Assembly (NCBI GenBank): GCA_034620365.1
Contig: JAQGEQ010000263.1
Span: 1,302,001 to 1,366,000 of the forward strand
Direction: 5' to 3'
DNA: 64,000 nt
Origin: Pegea sp. RAD2-039
Taxonomy: Eukaryota; Chordata; Thaliacea; Salpida; Salpidae
Shown here: piece by piece, positions 35,007 through 49,300 of the stretch
How the letters are laid out: every line of letters starts with the position of its first letter
Position numbering within the stretch: position 1 is the first letter of the stretch
Made by a program: the position numbers and the translations under genes
Notes under the pieces: generated by a model
Told to the model about the DNA's origin: nothing
Seen by the model: only the letters and a program-made list of their open reading frames with translations
Databases searched by the model: none

Positions 35007-37376
35007 ATTTCTCATTTGTAGTAATTTATATCTGCCTCTAGACTTAATCTAATAATTTAGCTACTTTTAAATTATTATAAGTTTTATTATACTAAAATAA
35101 TTTTTAATTAATGTTTAAAAAATGAGTTGCTTTTGGATTTATTTTAAGATCATTATTTACTGTTTGAGAATAAAAAGATTTTGGATTAACATTTTTGCTT
35201 CTAATATAAATTAGTTTCATTTTTGGAGACTTGCCGATCAGTCTAGATAAAAAATATTGAAAGCAAGTATGTTGGAAAATGTGTTAAAGTTTAAATTAAT
35301 GATCGTTAATTACAATATGTTTAAAAGTAATTAAAAAAGATTAGGATCGGTTTGCTATTTTTTTTCCAAATAAACTTATCTAAACTCTTTTATATAGTCA
35401 TCACAAAATGTTTTTTGTAATTGTGAAAACTATCATCTTAATCAAGCTAAAAGTAAAAAAAAGCCCTGAAACAATTTTTGATTTTGTAAAATGAAAATTA
35501 CAACTAATTAGAAAAAATTTGAGAAAAGAGAATTCATTTTCTGAAAAGTTAAAATCTCTTGTGTCCTTGTATAGAAGATTGGTAAAAGTTTTGACTTGTA
35601 ATACTAACGATATTGGTTTCAATGCTACCTAAAGCAAAAAGTCGAACAAAAAAGCTAATTGGTTCGATTTAGCCACCTTGACTTGTAAAACTCCTCGACC
35701 AACAACACCAAGTCAATAACAACTTTTTTTACAAACAAATCTTGCATTTGGCGATTGAAGGTGCTGAAGACTCACTTGCTTCTATCGCTTTGAATTCTAA
35801 AAACTCCTTAGCTAACAAAACTAAGCAAATAACAGCTTGATTATAAATAAATCTTGTCTTTGGCAATTTAGGGTGCTGAAGACTCGCCTACTTCTAGCAA
35901 ACACTCCAAAGCACCTACCTTAACGGTGCTGTAAATACACATTAAAAAGTTAGTTGATTAAACAATAGCGAACAATATTACTTTTCAATTATACCAACGG
36001 AAATGTTTTTGTAAAAAGCTACTGATGTAGATATTTATTTCAAAACAGTTTTGTGATAAAATGTAAAACTATTAATTAAGCATCAATTATCATTTTAACT
36101 TTTGCTGAAATTGCCTGATTGAAATTTATATTTTTTAAATATAACGGCGATAGATTTGGGTAAAAATTAATTACAAGCCTAAACTTTCAGAAAACTTAAA
36201 TTTATTTTTATCATTATTTATTTTTGAACAAAATTAAGACATTTTAACATCTAATAAAACCATTGAAGCTAAAAACTTAGATTAATAAGCTAGGACAAAT
36301 AAATAAGCGATCATGTTATATATAAAATAATCTTTTAAATTAATTACTTTTTACATTTATAGTATTTGTGCTTTAATATACACTTGTAAAAGAAGTGTAT
36401 TAAACATAAGATACTTTGATTTCAATTTTGTTTGAAAATACACAGTGTTGTTTTAAATTTATCTCATTTATTTGAATAACTATCAAGATATACCCCCGAA
36501 TTATTTAGAGCCATTTTAGACAAATTATTTCAATGCTGAATACAGAATACAACGCGTGTTAGAACGAATTAGGAAATTGTCAAATGAACAACCAAAATTT
36601 CGCAGTCAGGTTTTGTGTCAAATACAATATATAAAAAAACTTTTATAAAAAATAATTATTTAACTAAATGATTTTGTCATATTTATAATTCTAAATAAAA
36701 TTTTATATTACTTTTAAATTCTAAAAGTTTTTTTATACCATTTCAAAGTTTGTTTGAAAAACGACACTTATTAATATTTTGAATCTTATAATCTCAACCA
36801 TTTTATAGTATTTACATTGGTGAAAAGTATAGTAAAGTTATTTTGGAAGACAAGTCATAGATTTTGAGTCAGTTTTATACAAAAGTAGCTGTTAATTAAA
36901 AAGGTTCATGTAGCTTATAGCAGTTTAGTTTTTTTTTTTTATCAGGATTTGATGAATAATAAAGTACATACATTTTTCCATAAACATTTTTGACATTTAA
37001 ATATCATAATTTATCAGCTTTAATATTTACTACCATATATTTTAATTTTATGAATAGACATTCTTATAGATTAAGTGTTAAAGTTGCTGATGTCATGACT
37101 TATGGTTATTGATGCCAGGGCAGTTCATTTAGTCCTAACTAATATTAAAAATATAAACTTTGACTTGTTAGCTACTGAGAATACTTCTACACAAAATTTT
37201 GTAAATATATTTCAATATTTTTTTATTGGCTTTATGTTAGTAGTTGAGTCTAAAGTATCAATTTGTAATTATATTTGCTTATACATAACATTAATACAAT
37301 TTTTTCTGAAAATTCAGATATATTATTAATTATCTCAGATTTGTAGAACTATTTGTTTCTATATTTTAATTATAAA
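35007..37376. other. AT-rich spacer between AARSD1 and MDN1
   Basis: About 2.4 kb with no recognised gene. It holds a two-copy tandem duplication (about 35681-35900) and the MDN1 upstream region. ATATAAATA-like strings are frequent, so no TATA box can be singled out. Confidence 0.45.
35681..35900 (+). repeat. Two-copy tandem duplication, period about 112 bases
   Basis: The anchor GGTGCTGAAGACTC appears at 35760 and again at 35872. ACTCCT, AATAACA and AAATCTTG recur at the same spacing (112-113). The copies differ at roughly one base in five, so the duplication is old. No open frame runs through it. Confidence 0.75.
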
Positions 37377-40300
37377 ATGGAGTTATCAACTTCAGAAAAT
37401 TATGAGAATTGGCTCGTTGATTTTAGTCAGGTTTATTTTCCTGGAAAAATTTCAAATAAATTGGGTGATTTGCTTGGAAAAATGGTTTGTCATTTATAAA
37501 TATTTTTTCACTAGTTTTATTATTTTTTACTCAATATTAAACAGCCATTAAAATTATAGAAAATAAATTTATTTTTATATTTAAAGATGCATTTATTCTT
37601 AGTAATCATTAAAAAAAACTCTTTTGATAGATAAAAAAGACTGGTGTATATTCTTAAATATATTTTTTCATGTGGTTTATTTTTTTTAAACACTAATGTT
37701 TAATAAAAAGTGTGAGTTTTTTTTCATAGGGTAGATAATATTGTCTCTTTTATATTAATTGGAATACTTTTATAATCAGTTTGTAATCAGGATATAATTT
37801 TTCAGGTTTGGAGCAAAGATGATAGAGATTTGGTGATCACTGAGCTAACTAAATTATTATTAAGTGATGATGTATCTGTTGTTGCTGAAATTGTTAAATC
37901 ATGTGCACCAATTATTATAGTTTTTTTGACCAAGTTTGTAATTATACTTAATTGCTATTATCAGACAATAATTGACATTTTTTTAGAGCTGTGGAAAATA
38001 AGTCTTCATTTGATGAGTGCCTTCATCAAAAAATTTGTTACATAATAACAAAAACCCCTCTGAATACTGTTCCATTACTTGAAAAGTAACTAACTTCATT
38101 TTTATTTAACTTTTTGGAAAAGCCCAATTCTAATTAACTTCTTGTTAATTCTGAACTATTTTTTAATACTTTTTTCTCTAAACTTTTAATTTTGTCATAT
38201 AACTTCTTTTAAAGTCTTCTAGTTATAAGATGCTTTTTTTAATGACTTTTCTAACCAGAGAGATTTGCTTTACAGTTTTGTTTATTCATACATGGAAGCT
38301 GTTGGTGATCCAATAGAGTTGATCTTAAAGAAGTATGTGAGCTTAGAAGGAGATGGTAGCTTACCTGTTCCTTGTAAAAAAACAAAAATGGATTATTGTT
38401 GGTTAAATGATGAGATACAATCTCTTCATGATCTCTTGTTGGTTAGAGATTTGTTCACTTACATAATCTTATAAATTGACTTGTTACATGGTTTTAACTT
38501 TTGTTTATTTTATATTTTTATAATCTATTTTGTCTCAAAATGAGACATTGAAAATATATTAAAAGAATTTTTTTCCATTTTGGTAGAAATATCCAAGTTT
38601 ATTAAACAAAAACTGGAATTGGTCAAAACTTCTGCAACTAGTAACCAAACTGTACAACTTTGATGAACAAATCTTTAGATTATTGATTGATTTTATCAGA
38701 GGAAAACGTCCTGAAGACTCTCACATGTCTGATCAACAGTAAGTTGATTGAAAATTATTCAAATCTGACTTGGATCATTTTTTAGATTAGCTGATTATTT
38801 ATCCTCACAAAATATGGATGATGATAGATTCAACCGCGTGACTGTTACTACTCATCCGGAAGTTAGAAGTTTTGTGAAAACTTCTTTAGTTTCTTCTGAT
38901 CTTCCTCCTCAATTGGTATCTGTTGGAGGAGTTCTATTACAATCTCACATTAGTAAAGGTAATTTGATTTCAATTTTGATAAAGTCGAAATTATTTTGTT
39001 CTTTAGATGATAAAGGACCTCCAGCTACACTTGAAAGTAGCCGAGTCATCACCGAAGATTTAGAAAATTTGATGAGACAAACAGCTCTTGCTGTTAGCAA
39101 ACAAAAACCCATCTTGCTTTATGGTAATAATCACTTCGGTTGATTTGGTTTCTTACTTTCATCTTTGTTTCCAGGACCCTCTGGATGCGGAAAAACTTCA
39201 CTTGTGGAGTACTTTGCTCGAAAAACAAGTAAAGGTTTCATTGAATGATTACAAAATTCTATTTTGAGATTATTTGTAGATCGGATCACATCTCCGGTGT
39301 TTAGTAAAATCCAGATGAGCGATGACACAGATAGCAAAACACTAACTGGAACTTACGTTTGCACCAATGTGCCGGGTAACATCGCGTTTCGTCGCGCGTA
39401 AATCGCGTTTTCAAACTTTTCGTTTTCAGGCAAGTTTAAATGGAAGGAAGGTTTGCTGGTGGAAGCATGCGTGAAAGGTTATTGGGTTTTGATGGAAGAT
39501 ATCGATCAAGCTCCGAAAGATGTCATCTCCTTGCTCCTTCCTCTAATTGAATCTAAAGAGCTCCATGTTCCTGGAAGATCTACGGATCAATTTGAGATCT
39601 CTTCCAACTTCCGGCTCTTTATGACACTCCGTGGAGATTCTTCGAATGGACTTCAGTATCTTTTATCATCTTCTAACATCCAGGACTCTGCAATGATTGC
39701 AAGAGCTTCGAAAGTGATCGCGATGAATCCGATCTCTAACAACGATCTTCAACTCGTAAGATCTTGCTCCTAAATCATCTCAGATGTAAATGATCTTCTG
39801 ATGCAGATCATGAATGGATTCTTCCCACAATCTTCAACAGCTTGTCGGAAGTATGTAGAGATCTATGAGATGATGATTCGAGAGATCATGTCCCAACCCT
39901 CCATCACAATGCGGAAACCATCAACGCGAGACGCCATCAAGTGGATGAAACGTCTCCAGCAGTCTTCCATCTCCCCAACATCCGAAGGATGGGAAGACAC
40001 GATGCTTTCAGCAGCAGATTGCTTTGTAGCAGCAATCTCGGATGTAGCGACTCGTAAATCTCTAATTGAGAAGATCTGTTCAAAATTGAACATCTCATCT
40101 GAAAGAGTAAGATCTCAAGATCACAAGATATCTTCCTGGATGTTGATCTTTGCAGGCGCACTACTACAACGAGACCTACACTCCTAATGTCGATGTTGAG
40201 ACCCACAACGGAGTTTCTTATTTAAAAGCGGGAAGAAACAAAATTAGAATCGACCTTAAGTTGGATTCTTCCCAAAGATGTGGGATCGGATTTGGTCGAA

Positions 40301-43300
40301 CAAGGTAATCCTTCCCTGATCCCTAGCATCCACTAATCTTTAGTTGATCTTTCAGACTTGCTTCAATTTTATTGGAACGTCTGATTGGTTGTGTTTTGTA
40401 CAACGAACCAGTTCTACTGGTTGGTGAAACTGGTGTTGGCAAAACCACCGCTCTTCAATATCTTGCCCAACAAACTGGTTAGTAAGACCCCCAACTTCCA
40501 GCCCAAACCACCTCAACCTCTCTGTCCTAGGTCGCAAGTTACATGTGGTCAATATGTCCCAACAATCAAGCTCTGGAGACCTTCTTGGAGGATTTCGACC
40601 TGTTGAGATGAAACATATCATCACACCAGTTAGAAATCAGTACGAGTTCCTCTTCCGGAAGAGCTTCTCCATCAAAGATAATCAAAGATTCTTGCTCCAC
40701 ATCCAAAGATGCTTCAAGAACAAACAGTTTGTTGCTCCCAGATCTTCTTCTTTATTTAATTGATCTGATCTTCACAGATACAAAAACTTGTTAGAATTGA
40801 TGTATCATACTTGTAAGAAAGCAGTCAGTAAGATGAAGGTTTCCGGAAGATTAGAGTTGTTAGATCAGTGGTTGAGTCTTCACAAAGAAGTCATCCGGCT
40901 CCGAGATCTCAAATCTGATCTTCCGATTGCTTTTCACTTTGTGCAAGGACAACTTGCTAACTGTATGCAATCTGGTGATTGGTTACTTTTGGATGAGATT
41001 AATCTTGCTTCATCTGAAACACTTGAATGTCTTAGTGGGATCCTTGAATCTTCCCAAGGATCAATTGTGCTCCTTGAAAGAGGCGACGCTAAACCGATCG
41101 AAAGACATCCTAACTTCCGGTAGGCTCCAATCTCTTTTTCAATTCATCTATTTATCTTCTTTTCAGGATTTTTGCAGCAATGAATCCAGCTACGGATGTT
41201 GGCAAAAGATCTCTAACTGAAGGATGTCGGAATCGCTTCACAGAGATTTTTGTGGATGAACCAACCTCCAAACACGACCTCCTCATCATTGTTGACGAGT
41301 ATCTCAACCGGAAAGCGGTCAGTCCTCAACTAATTATCCACATCCAATAAGAACTGGTCCACAGGACGCTGAGCCAGCTGTCCGGTCCAGTATTGTCAAC
41401 TTTTATCGAAGTATCCGGACCATGCCAGCCGAGAAACTGACCAAGGGCTTCAACAAGAAGCCCCATTACTCGTTGAGGACCTTATGCAGGTGAAGAGCAC
41501 TGATGCCTGATTGGTTGAAATATCTTCTGTTGTTTAGAGCTTTGAGATATGTTGTGGATGAAGCTACGATGCCATTGGCTAAATCTCTCTATGAAGGATT
41601 TTGTCTTTCATTTCTCACTGGAGTTGAACAATCTTTTCATAAAGTCATCTCTGATCTGATCATTAAAAAGATCTTGAGTCCTTTGAAGAATAAAAAGTTT
41701 GATGATCGGTTCTTAGATCTTTTTTAATCAAATCTTTTCAGATACAACAAGAAGATTGTTGCTCCGGCATCTAAGATCAAAGTTGGAGAACATCTTGTGT
41801 CCCTCGGAAGACTCACTCCCTTTGAAGACCCTTCTTACATCATCACTGACTCAGTGCAACAAAATCTTGCTCTTCTATCTCGGTAAGATCATCACTAACT
41901 GATCATTTCATTGAAGTTGGTATCCACAGACCAGTCGCTTACGGTAAGTACCCGGTTCTGATTGAAGGTCCAACGTCAACTGGTAAGACCAGTTTGATTC
42001 GATATATGGCTGCGCTAACTGGTAACAAAGTGGTTCGAATCAACAACCACGAACATACTGACTTACAAGAGTATATTGGAAGTTATTCTGTGAATGAAAA
42101 AGGTTTGGTTTCTACTTGAAATGGAGTCCCATTTATGATGGTTGTTTTCAGCACAACTGGTCTTTCATGATGGTCCACTGGTCACTGCTATGCGTGAAGG
42201 ACACTGGATTATTTTAGATGAACTTAATCTTGCTCCCACGGATATCTTGGAAGCTCTTAATCGAGTCTTGGATGATAACAGGGAGCTGTTCATCCCTGAG
42301 ACACAAGAAGTGATCCGCGCTCATCCAAAGTGAGTCCTACTGAGATCAAATCCGATCTTTACTATTCTAATGTCTTCAGATTCATGTTATTTGCGACTCA
42401 AAACCCTCCAGGATTATACGGAGGTAGAAAGATGTTATCGCGCGCTTTTAGAAATCGATTTATCGAGTTGAAGTTTGATGAAATTCCAACTCAGGAGCTA
42501 GCTAAGATCATCAATTTACGATGTCAACTTGCTCCTTCGCACTGCAAACAGCTTGTCAATGTGATGCAGGACCTACAAGTTCGTGTCTTCTTCCACTATT
42601 CTTTAATCGCTATTTCCTCATCTTCATAGACTCTTCGGAAAGCTTCTGGTTTGTTTGCGGGAAAAGACGGCTTCATTACTCTGCGAGATCTTTTCAAATG
42701 GGCCGAGCGTTATCGTTTGGAAAAAGTAAAATGGCGGATGTGATGTAAAGATGAAATTTTAAACGTATCTTTGACAGGATGTAGATGTGAACGAGTATTA
42801 TGATTGGCAGCAACATCTAGCCCATGATGGATACCTGCTACTCGCTGGTCGTGTACGAAAAGCAGAAGAAAAAGAAGTGTGTAATCTTTAGTTGCAAGAT
42901 CATAAGATTCTAAAATGATCTTTTCAGACAATTGAAAGAGTCCTCTTCAAACACTTCCAGCGCAAAATTGAAACTGAGAAGATTTTTGGAGAATCAAAGA
43001 TTCAACAAATCCTCACCAATAGCAATTTGAGTGAACAGTTTAGTCACGTGGTCTGGACAGAACCAATGAGACGGTCAGCTGATTGATTTGCTGTTTATTT
43101 TTTTACTTATTTGATTTTTTTTACAGAATTTTTGTGACTTTGGAACGAGCTTTACGTTTCAATGAACCAGTTTTACTGGTTGGTGAAACTGGTGGTGGAA
43201 AAACCACCGTGTGTCAGATGCTTGCTGCTTTAAAGGGTTGCCAATTACAAATTATAAATTGTCATTCAAATACAGAAGCTGCTGATTTCATTGGTGGTCT

Positions 43301-46300
43301 TCGACCGGTTAGTTCAATCAGCTGTTTTATGATTTTAAAATATTAAATCTTCAAAATGAAATTTTTTCGAAATTATCCAACCCAGTTTAGTTGCCCACGT
43401 ATCTGGTGTTGTCCCAGTATACATACCACCTCTTGTCATGCCCATTCCTTGTCACCTTTTCTGTACGCTGACATCGCAAGGGTTGACGTCAGGGGCATCT
43501 GTAGATCTAGAGAAGTTTAGTGATCCCAGGAATCCAACTTTTATGTCTATCGTTCGAATCTTTAAATCTTCTTGGTTGTCATCGGAGTCTTCTACTAATT
43601 ATGTGGCCCTTTGACCTCAGGCTCGTCACAATGATGTCCAGATGGACGACTCTACCAACGATTGTAAAGAAACCCAAAAGCTCTTCGAATGGTCCGATGG
43701 TCCTTTGGTATCTTCTATGGTTGCTGGTCATCATCTTCTTGTGGATGAGATCTCATTAGCTGAAGATTCAGTCTTGGAACGTCTTAACAGTGTCCTTGAA
43801 ACGGATCGCAAATTGAATGTTCCTGACCGTATGGTTGGGGTTAGTTAGGTCACCCTTGGTCCTGATGATCATCTGATTCTTTACATCTTTCAGGAGTGCT
43901 CCTCTGATGATAGTTCGAGTATTACAGCCACAAGTGGGTTCCAATTCATGGCAACAATGAACCCAGGTGGTGACTTTGGCAAAAAAGAGGTACACATCAT
44001 CACCTACTCCTTAAATTTCATCAACTCTCATCTTCTAGCTCTCTCCTGCTCTTCGGAATCGGATGACAGAGATTTGGTGTGAAACCAGCAACAATCCATC
44101 TGATCTTGCCCGAATCCTTAGACATAATCTTCATCAAAAGGATCATGAAAAGATTCCCTTCGAGAAATTGATTGTTGAGTTTGTTGAATGGTTCAAACAA
44201 ACCACTTTTGGAAGGAGGTAGAGAAGTTCATCAATTCTCATCCTAATCTTCTCTCGATCTTCTCATCTTCTTTCTGATCTTTTTTCTAATTCTGATCTTT
44301 TGTTTCTTCTTGATCCTGATCTTTATTTTAATCTTTTTTTTCTTGATCCTTATCTTACTGATCCTGATTCTCTAATCATTTTAATCTTCATCTGTAAAGA
44401 TTTGTCATCTCTGTTCGTGATCTGCTAACTTTGTGCAACTTCATGAATAATGTTGGAACTTCTCTTCCTCCTTCTCTCACTTACGTTCATGCGGCTTGTT
44501 TAGTTTACATCGACGGACTCGGATCAGGTGATTCCCATCACAGAAGATCGCTGTGATCTTCTTACCTGTATCTTCAGGACTTTCTGGTAATTTAATGGAG
44601 CAAACAAAAGCAGCAAAAAAAGAATGTCTTCAATTCATCTTCAAACAATTAGAAGAGAACAATTTAGACTTTTCTCAACTTCAGTGGATGACTTCAGACT
44701 CATCAGATCCGATTCCAGTGGAGGAGACAGAAGATCACTTCATCCTTAAACCTTTTGCAATCCGTCGTCATTCACTTCCAACTTCATCGGAAGATTTTTG
44801 CTTCAATATTGGAACCTCATCCCAAAACGCGATGAAATGTTTGAGAGCTCTTCAACTAGATCGTCCGATCTTACTTGAGGGATCTCCCGGATGCGGGAAG
44901 ACGAGTCTCGTCGCTGCAATAGCGCGAAAAGTCGGAAGAGAGTTGATCAGGATCAATTTATCGGAGCAAACGGTTTGTAGCTTCTATTAATCCACTTTCA
45001 ACTAACTCTTTATCTATTTAGGATATCTCTGATCTATTTGGAGCTGATCTTCCAGTAGAAGACGGACTTGGAGGAGAGTTTGCATGGAGAGATGGTCCTC
45101 TTTTATCAGCTATAAAATCTGGCCACTGGGTGGTGCTAGATGAGGTAAAAACTCGTCATCACGTGATCACATCGCTTCATCATCATCTTTTCAGCTCAAT
45201 CTCGCTCCTCAATCAATTCTCGAGGGATTAAATAGTGTCTTTGATCATCGAGGAGACATGTACATCCCAGAATTAGGAAGAAGCTTTAAAGTAGATCGAT
45301 CTCAGACAAAGATCTTTGCTTGCCAAAATCCTCAGCAGGAAGGTGGAGGTCGGAAGGGACTCCCGAAGAGCTTCCTCAATCGATTCACTCAAGTAAAGAT
45401 TAACTTCTTACAATTTCAATCATTTGAACTTTAGTAACCTTTGTTACAATCGCGTTATTTCGCGATTAGCGTTTATTTGTCGTCAACAACAACAAGTAGA
45501 GGCAGTCTTGTATTGAAAGGTGCTGATAGAGATTTGAAAACTTACAAATATTTGGAATGTATTTTTGGTGAAATGAAAGTACAACGTAAAATGAAAAGGA
45601 AGACGCGAGTAATATACACATCAATTATTTACACTTCTTAAAAATCAGTCGTCAAATTTCGAATTTCTTGTAGATGGTAGCTACTAGGGTTGTAAGCTCC
45701 TTCATATTCATCATTTAATTTACTCATATATGAAAATAAGTTCAAAAAACTTTCCATCTCGTTAAGGCCTTCATAATGAGTCATACTTTCGAGCTAAGAG
45801 CAAAATAATTAGTTGAAATCATCAAATCAGAAGGACTCACCATTTCAGCACAGTTGTTTTCTAATAAAGATTTTTGTACATCTTCCTCAATCATACATTT
45901 GTACAACATTCTATCTCTTCTATCATCCATTAATTCCTTCAGAAAATTCTTTTGTAAACATCATCAACTACTTACAACTTATCACCGTAAACATATGCTC
46001 ATCTGCTTGTGAAGATTTCGAAAAATCCCATAACCAATTATGAAGGTATCGATATCCTTGTTGGTATTTGTTGTTAGAATCGTTACAAGGACATTTTATT
46101 GGATTGTTTTTCAAATCAATGATCTTTAGATGATTTAATTTATCTAAACTTCCTGGCTAATTGGTGTAACTTGTTAGATACATCATTAGAATGGATAACA
46201 ACTCACTTTGATGTAATTGATGCGGTTGCTTTCAACAATTAAGACTTTGATATTTGGTATTGTGTCTCGTAGAGGAATATCTTCAATTGTTTCGATGACG

Positions 46301-49300
46301 TTCGTTTGTAAGTGAAGAGTTTCTAGTTTGCTCATACGGACGTCTACGAATTTTTCGATAAAATTTGCGCTTAGTATAAGCGTCTTCAACTGATAATTGG
46401 TCGTAAACGCCTGATAAAATATGTAAATTAGCAACTGAAATGTAATTGGCTGTCAAGTTTACCTGAAATGTTTCTAGTTCTAATAAGCAATTATCTGCAA
46501 TAAATGTTTCAAGCGAATTGACATTTTGAAAAGTTAAGTTTTCAATATCAGTAATTGAATTAAACGAAGCAGTTATCTTCGTAAGTCCAACACAACAAGA
46601 TCCAAAAGTATTTATTGTTAAATTGCTTAGATTGTTATATGAAATGTCTATCTCTCTAAGATTCCAAAGTATACTATCATCTAATCGTAGTTTAATCAGC
46701 TGATTATTTTGCAAATTAAGTTTCTGCAACTTTCCGAAATCTACCAACGATATAAAAGTTAGAATTAGTCACGTGGTTAACAGATGAACTTACTAAGAGT
46801 GTAGACAAAGCTTTTAAGATTGTTACTTGAAAGATCTAACTCTCTAAGACTAGAAAGAGACTCTAAAAACTCGGATGAGATCTTTGAGATGTTGTTAGAT
46901 GAAGCAATAAGAATCTCAATAGGAATCCCAAACATATCACTCTTCAAAGTTTCAATTTCATTGTCTGTTTCAATCAAATATTTGAAGAATAAAAAGTGAT
47001 GAAGATGAAGACTTACTCCCAATATCTAGTGTTGATAAAAATGTCAATCCTTTTAACATCCGGCTGTCTAAATCTCTCAAATGATTCCTACTCAGATTCA
47101 AAGTCATTAAAAGATTAGAACAATACCAGTCAGCAATAAAACGACAATTTTTTTGATTTCCTAAAAATGAAAAGTCTTCAATAAACTGGATGTTCTGATC
47201 TGTAAAGAATCTGGGATTAAGTTGATGGTTTGATCTTTGATTTGGATCTCTCACTTGAAAGATCAAGAGATTTCATGTTCTTCATCCAGAGCATATTGCT
47301 CTTTGTGATGTTGACGGCTTTATTTCCGTTGAAGATCAACTTCTTCATCTTTAAGCTGATCTTGGGAAGTTTTTTGAGTTTATTTGATGCAAGATTCAAG
47401 TATCTGAATGATGAGGATGTTAGATCTGATTACGTGCTTCTTCTTCATCCACTCACACAAGATCAAATTGATTGATTGCTCCCAAATCTACATCTTTGAT
47501 GTTACAAGCCTTTAAACTGATCCTTTGTAATCTTGGCATCCCCTGTGATCTTCAAATTGTGTCTTTATCAGCAAGTTGAAGCAATTTACATACCTGGAAA
47601 GCTCCTCCGGGCAATCCTCTTCTAATTCGTGTTCTACTGAGATCTAGAGACATCAGATTCGAGAGGTTCAGAGTAGTGATGATTGCTGCATCAATCAGAG
47701 GATTTGCAGAAAGATCTAATTCCTTTAAAGACTCCTTAAAAGGAAGTGATGCAAACTTCTGGGGGTCTGTGAAGATGCTCACTGATCTCAAAGAGCATCT
47801 AAGAACAAATATTTTGAAGATGAACAGATCTTACAATTTTTAGTACCTCTGAGCTTGAAGAACTTTTAGAGAGATCAGATCTTGATATAATCTCAAATTA
47901 TTAGTAGTATTCGGCAGCCAATGAGAATGTGACAAGTCCAACTTCTCTAATTTATATAATCCGTCTAAGGCTTCTTTTTCAAAAAATCTTCCTCTCAATC
48001 CTTCTTTGACTCCGTTTGAAAGAATCAGAGTCCTTAAATGGGTCAATTTTTCAAAAAAGTCCCTGAGAGAAGCAAGATTAGATGTTGATGTAGAAGATAA
48101 AATGAGACTTTTTAAAGATCTTTGTCGGATTCCACGAAAGATTCAACTCCTTCAAAGATTTTGGGAGCCTCATCGTTTGGATGAGGAGCTTGTAGTTACT
48201 GCTCAGATCGAGAATATGCAAATGATGTAGGTAGGTGAGATCTGGGACTTGTTTCAGAGTATTATGGTCCAATAAAATAGAAACTAAATTTGGGAAATTT
48301 TCAAACATTCCTTCTTCAATTATTTCTAAGCTATCAATAAAATCTTGATTAGAATCCTAGAATCAAAATGAAATGAAACTCACAAGTTGTAGGAAAGCTG
48401 GATTGATGTATAAAGAAGATGCTTGGGTGATAAAAACAAAAAAGTCTTTAATTTATCCACTGATAAACCGTAAGCAGTGAAATTGATTGCTTGCGCTTGT
48501 TGACAATATTGTAGCGGACAGTTGTCGGAACCACTAAAAGTCAATTCATAATTTACATAAAATCCTGAAGCCTCTACAGGAAGATACTCATCTTCAAGAC
48601 ACAATACTCTCATGTCTAATTGATGAATGATTAACAAAACAAGCAAAATTGAAATCATTCTAACTCTTCAATAGTTCCTCCCACAAAATAAAGCTCACAA
48701 ATTATTCCTCAAATTGAAATTTGTATCAAAATATTATTTATGAATGAAAATCAGTCGATACTTCTCCTCTGCTACAATCAACAAATGATCTTTACACTTC
48801 AATTCTCCAAAGAAAAAAACAACTTGAACCACGTGACTAGTGACGTCATCTACTATACGACGTTACTAGTCTTCTATTTCCTACGCTACACTATTTGCAT
48901 GACATTGAAATGGAGAATTTTGTACAATTAAGTCTCGAAAAGCCGCGAATTCCGGAAAGTCGTGAAGCCATTTACATATCTCCCTTTTAGCTATACGCAA
49001 TTCTCAATTAATATCTGTTGTTGCTATCACGTCAATTGGTTGATGATGACGTAGTGTGGTTCAATTTGTAGTCAAGATTGCTTGCAAATGCCTCCGGTTG
49101 TCGACCCGCCTTTCAATTGACGTCAGTGACCGTCTGACGTCATTCAGCGCGCGGTTTCATTCATGAAAATCTTGTAATTAAACGTTTCGTTTCAGGTTTA
49201 CGTCAATAATTTACAAAAAAAGGATCTTCAAATGATCCTCATCAATAAGTATCCCATGATCAGATCGGATGTGATTGAGAAGATGATTGAGTTTAATGAT

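Noticed and set aside
35655..35680. GGTTCGATTT as a tRNA T-arm
   Set aside because: No acceptor stem, D-arm or anticodon arm fits around it.
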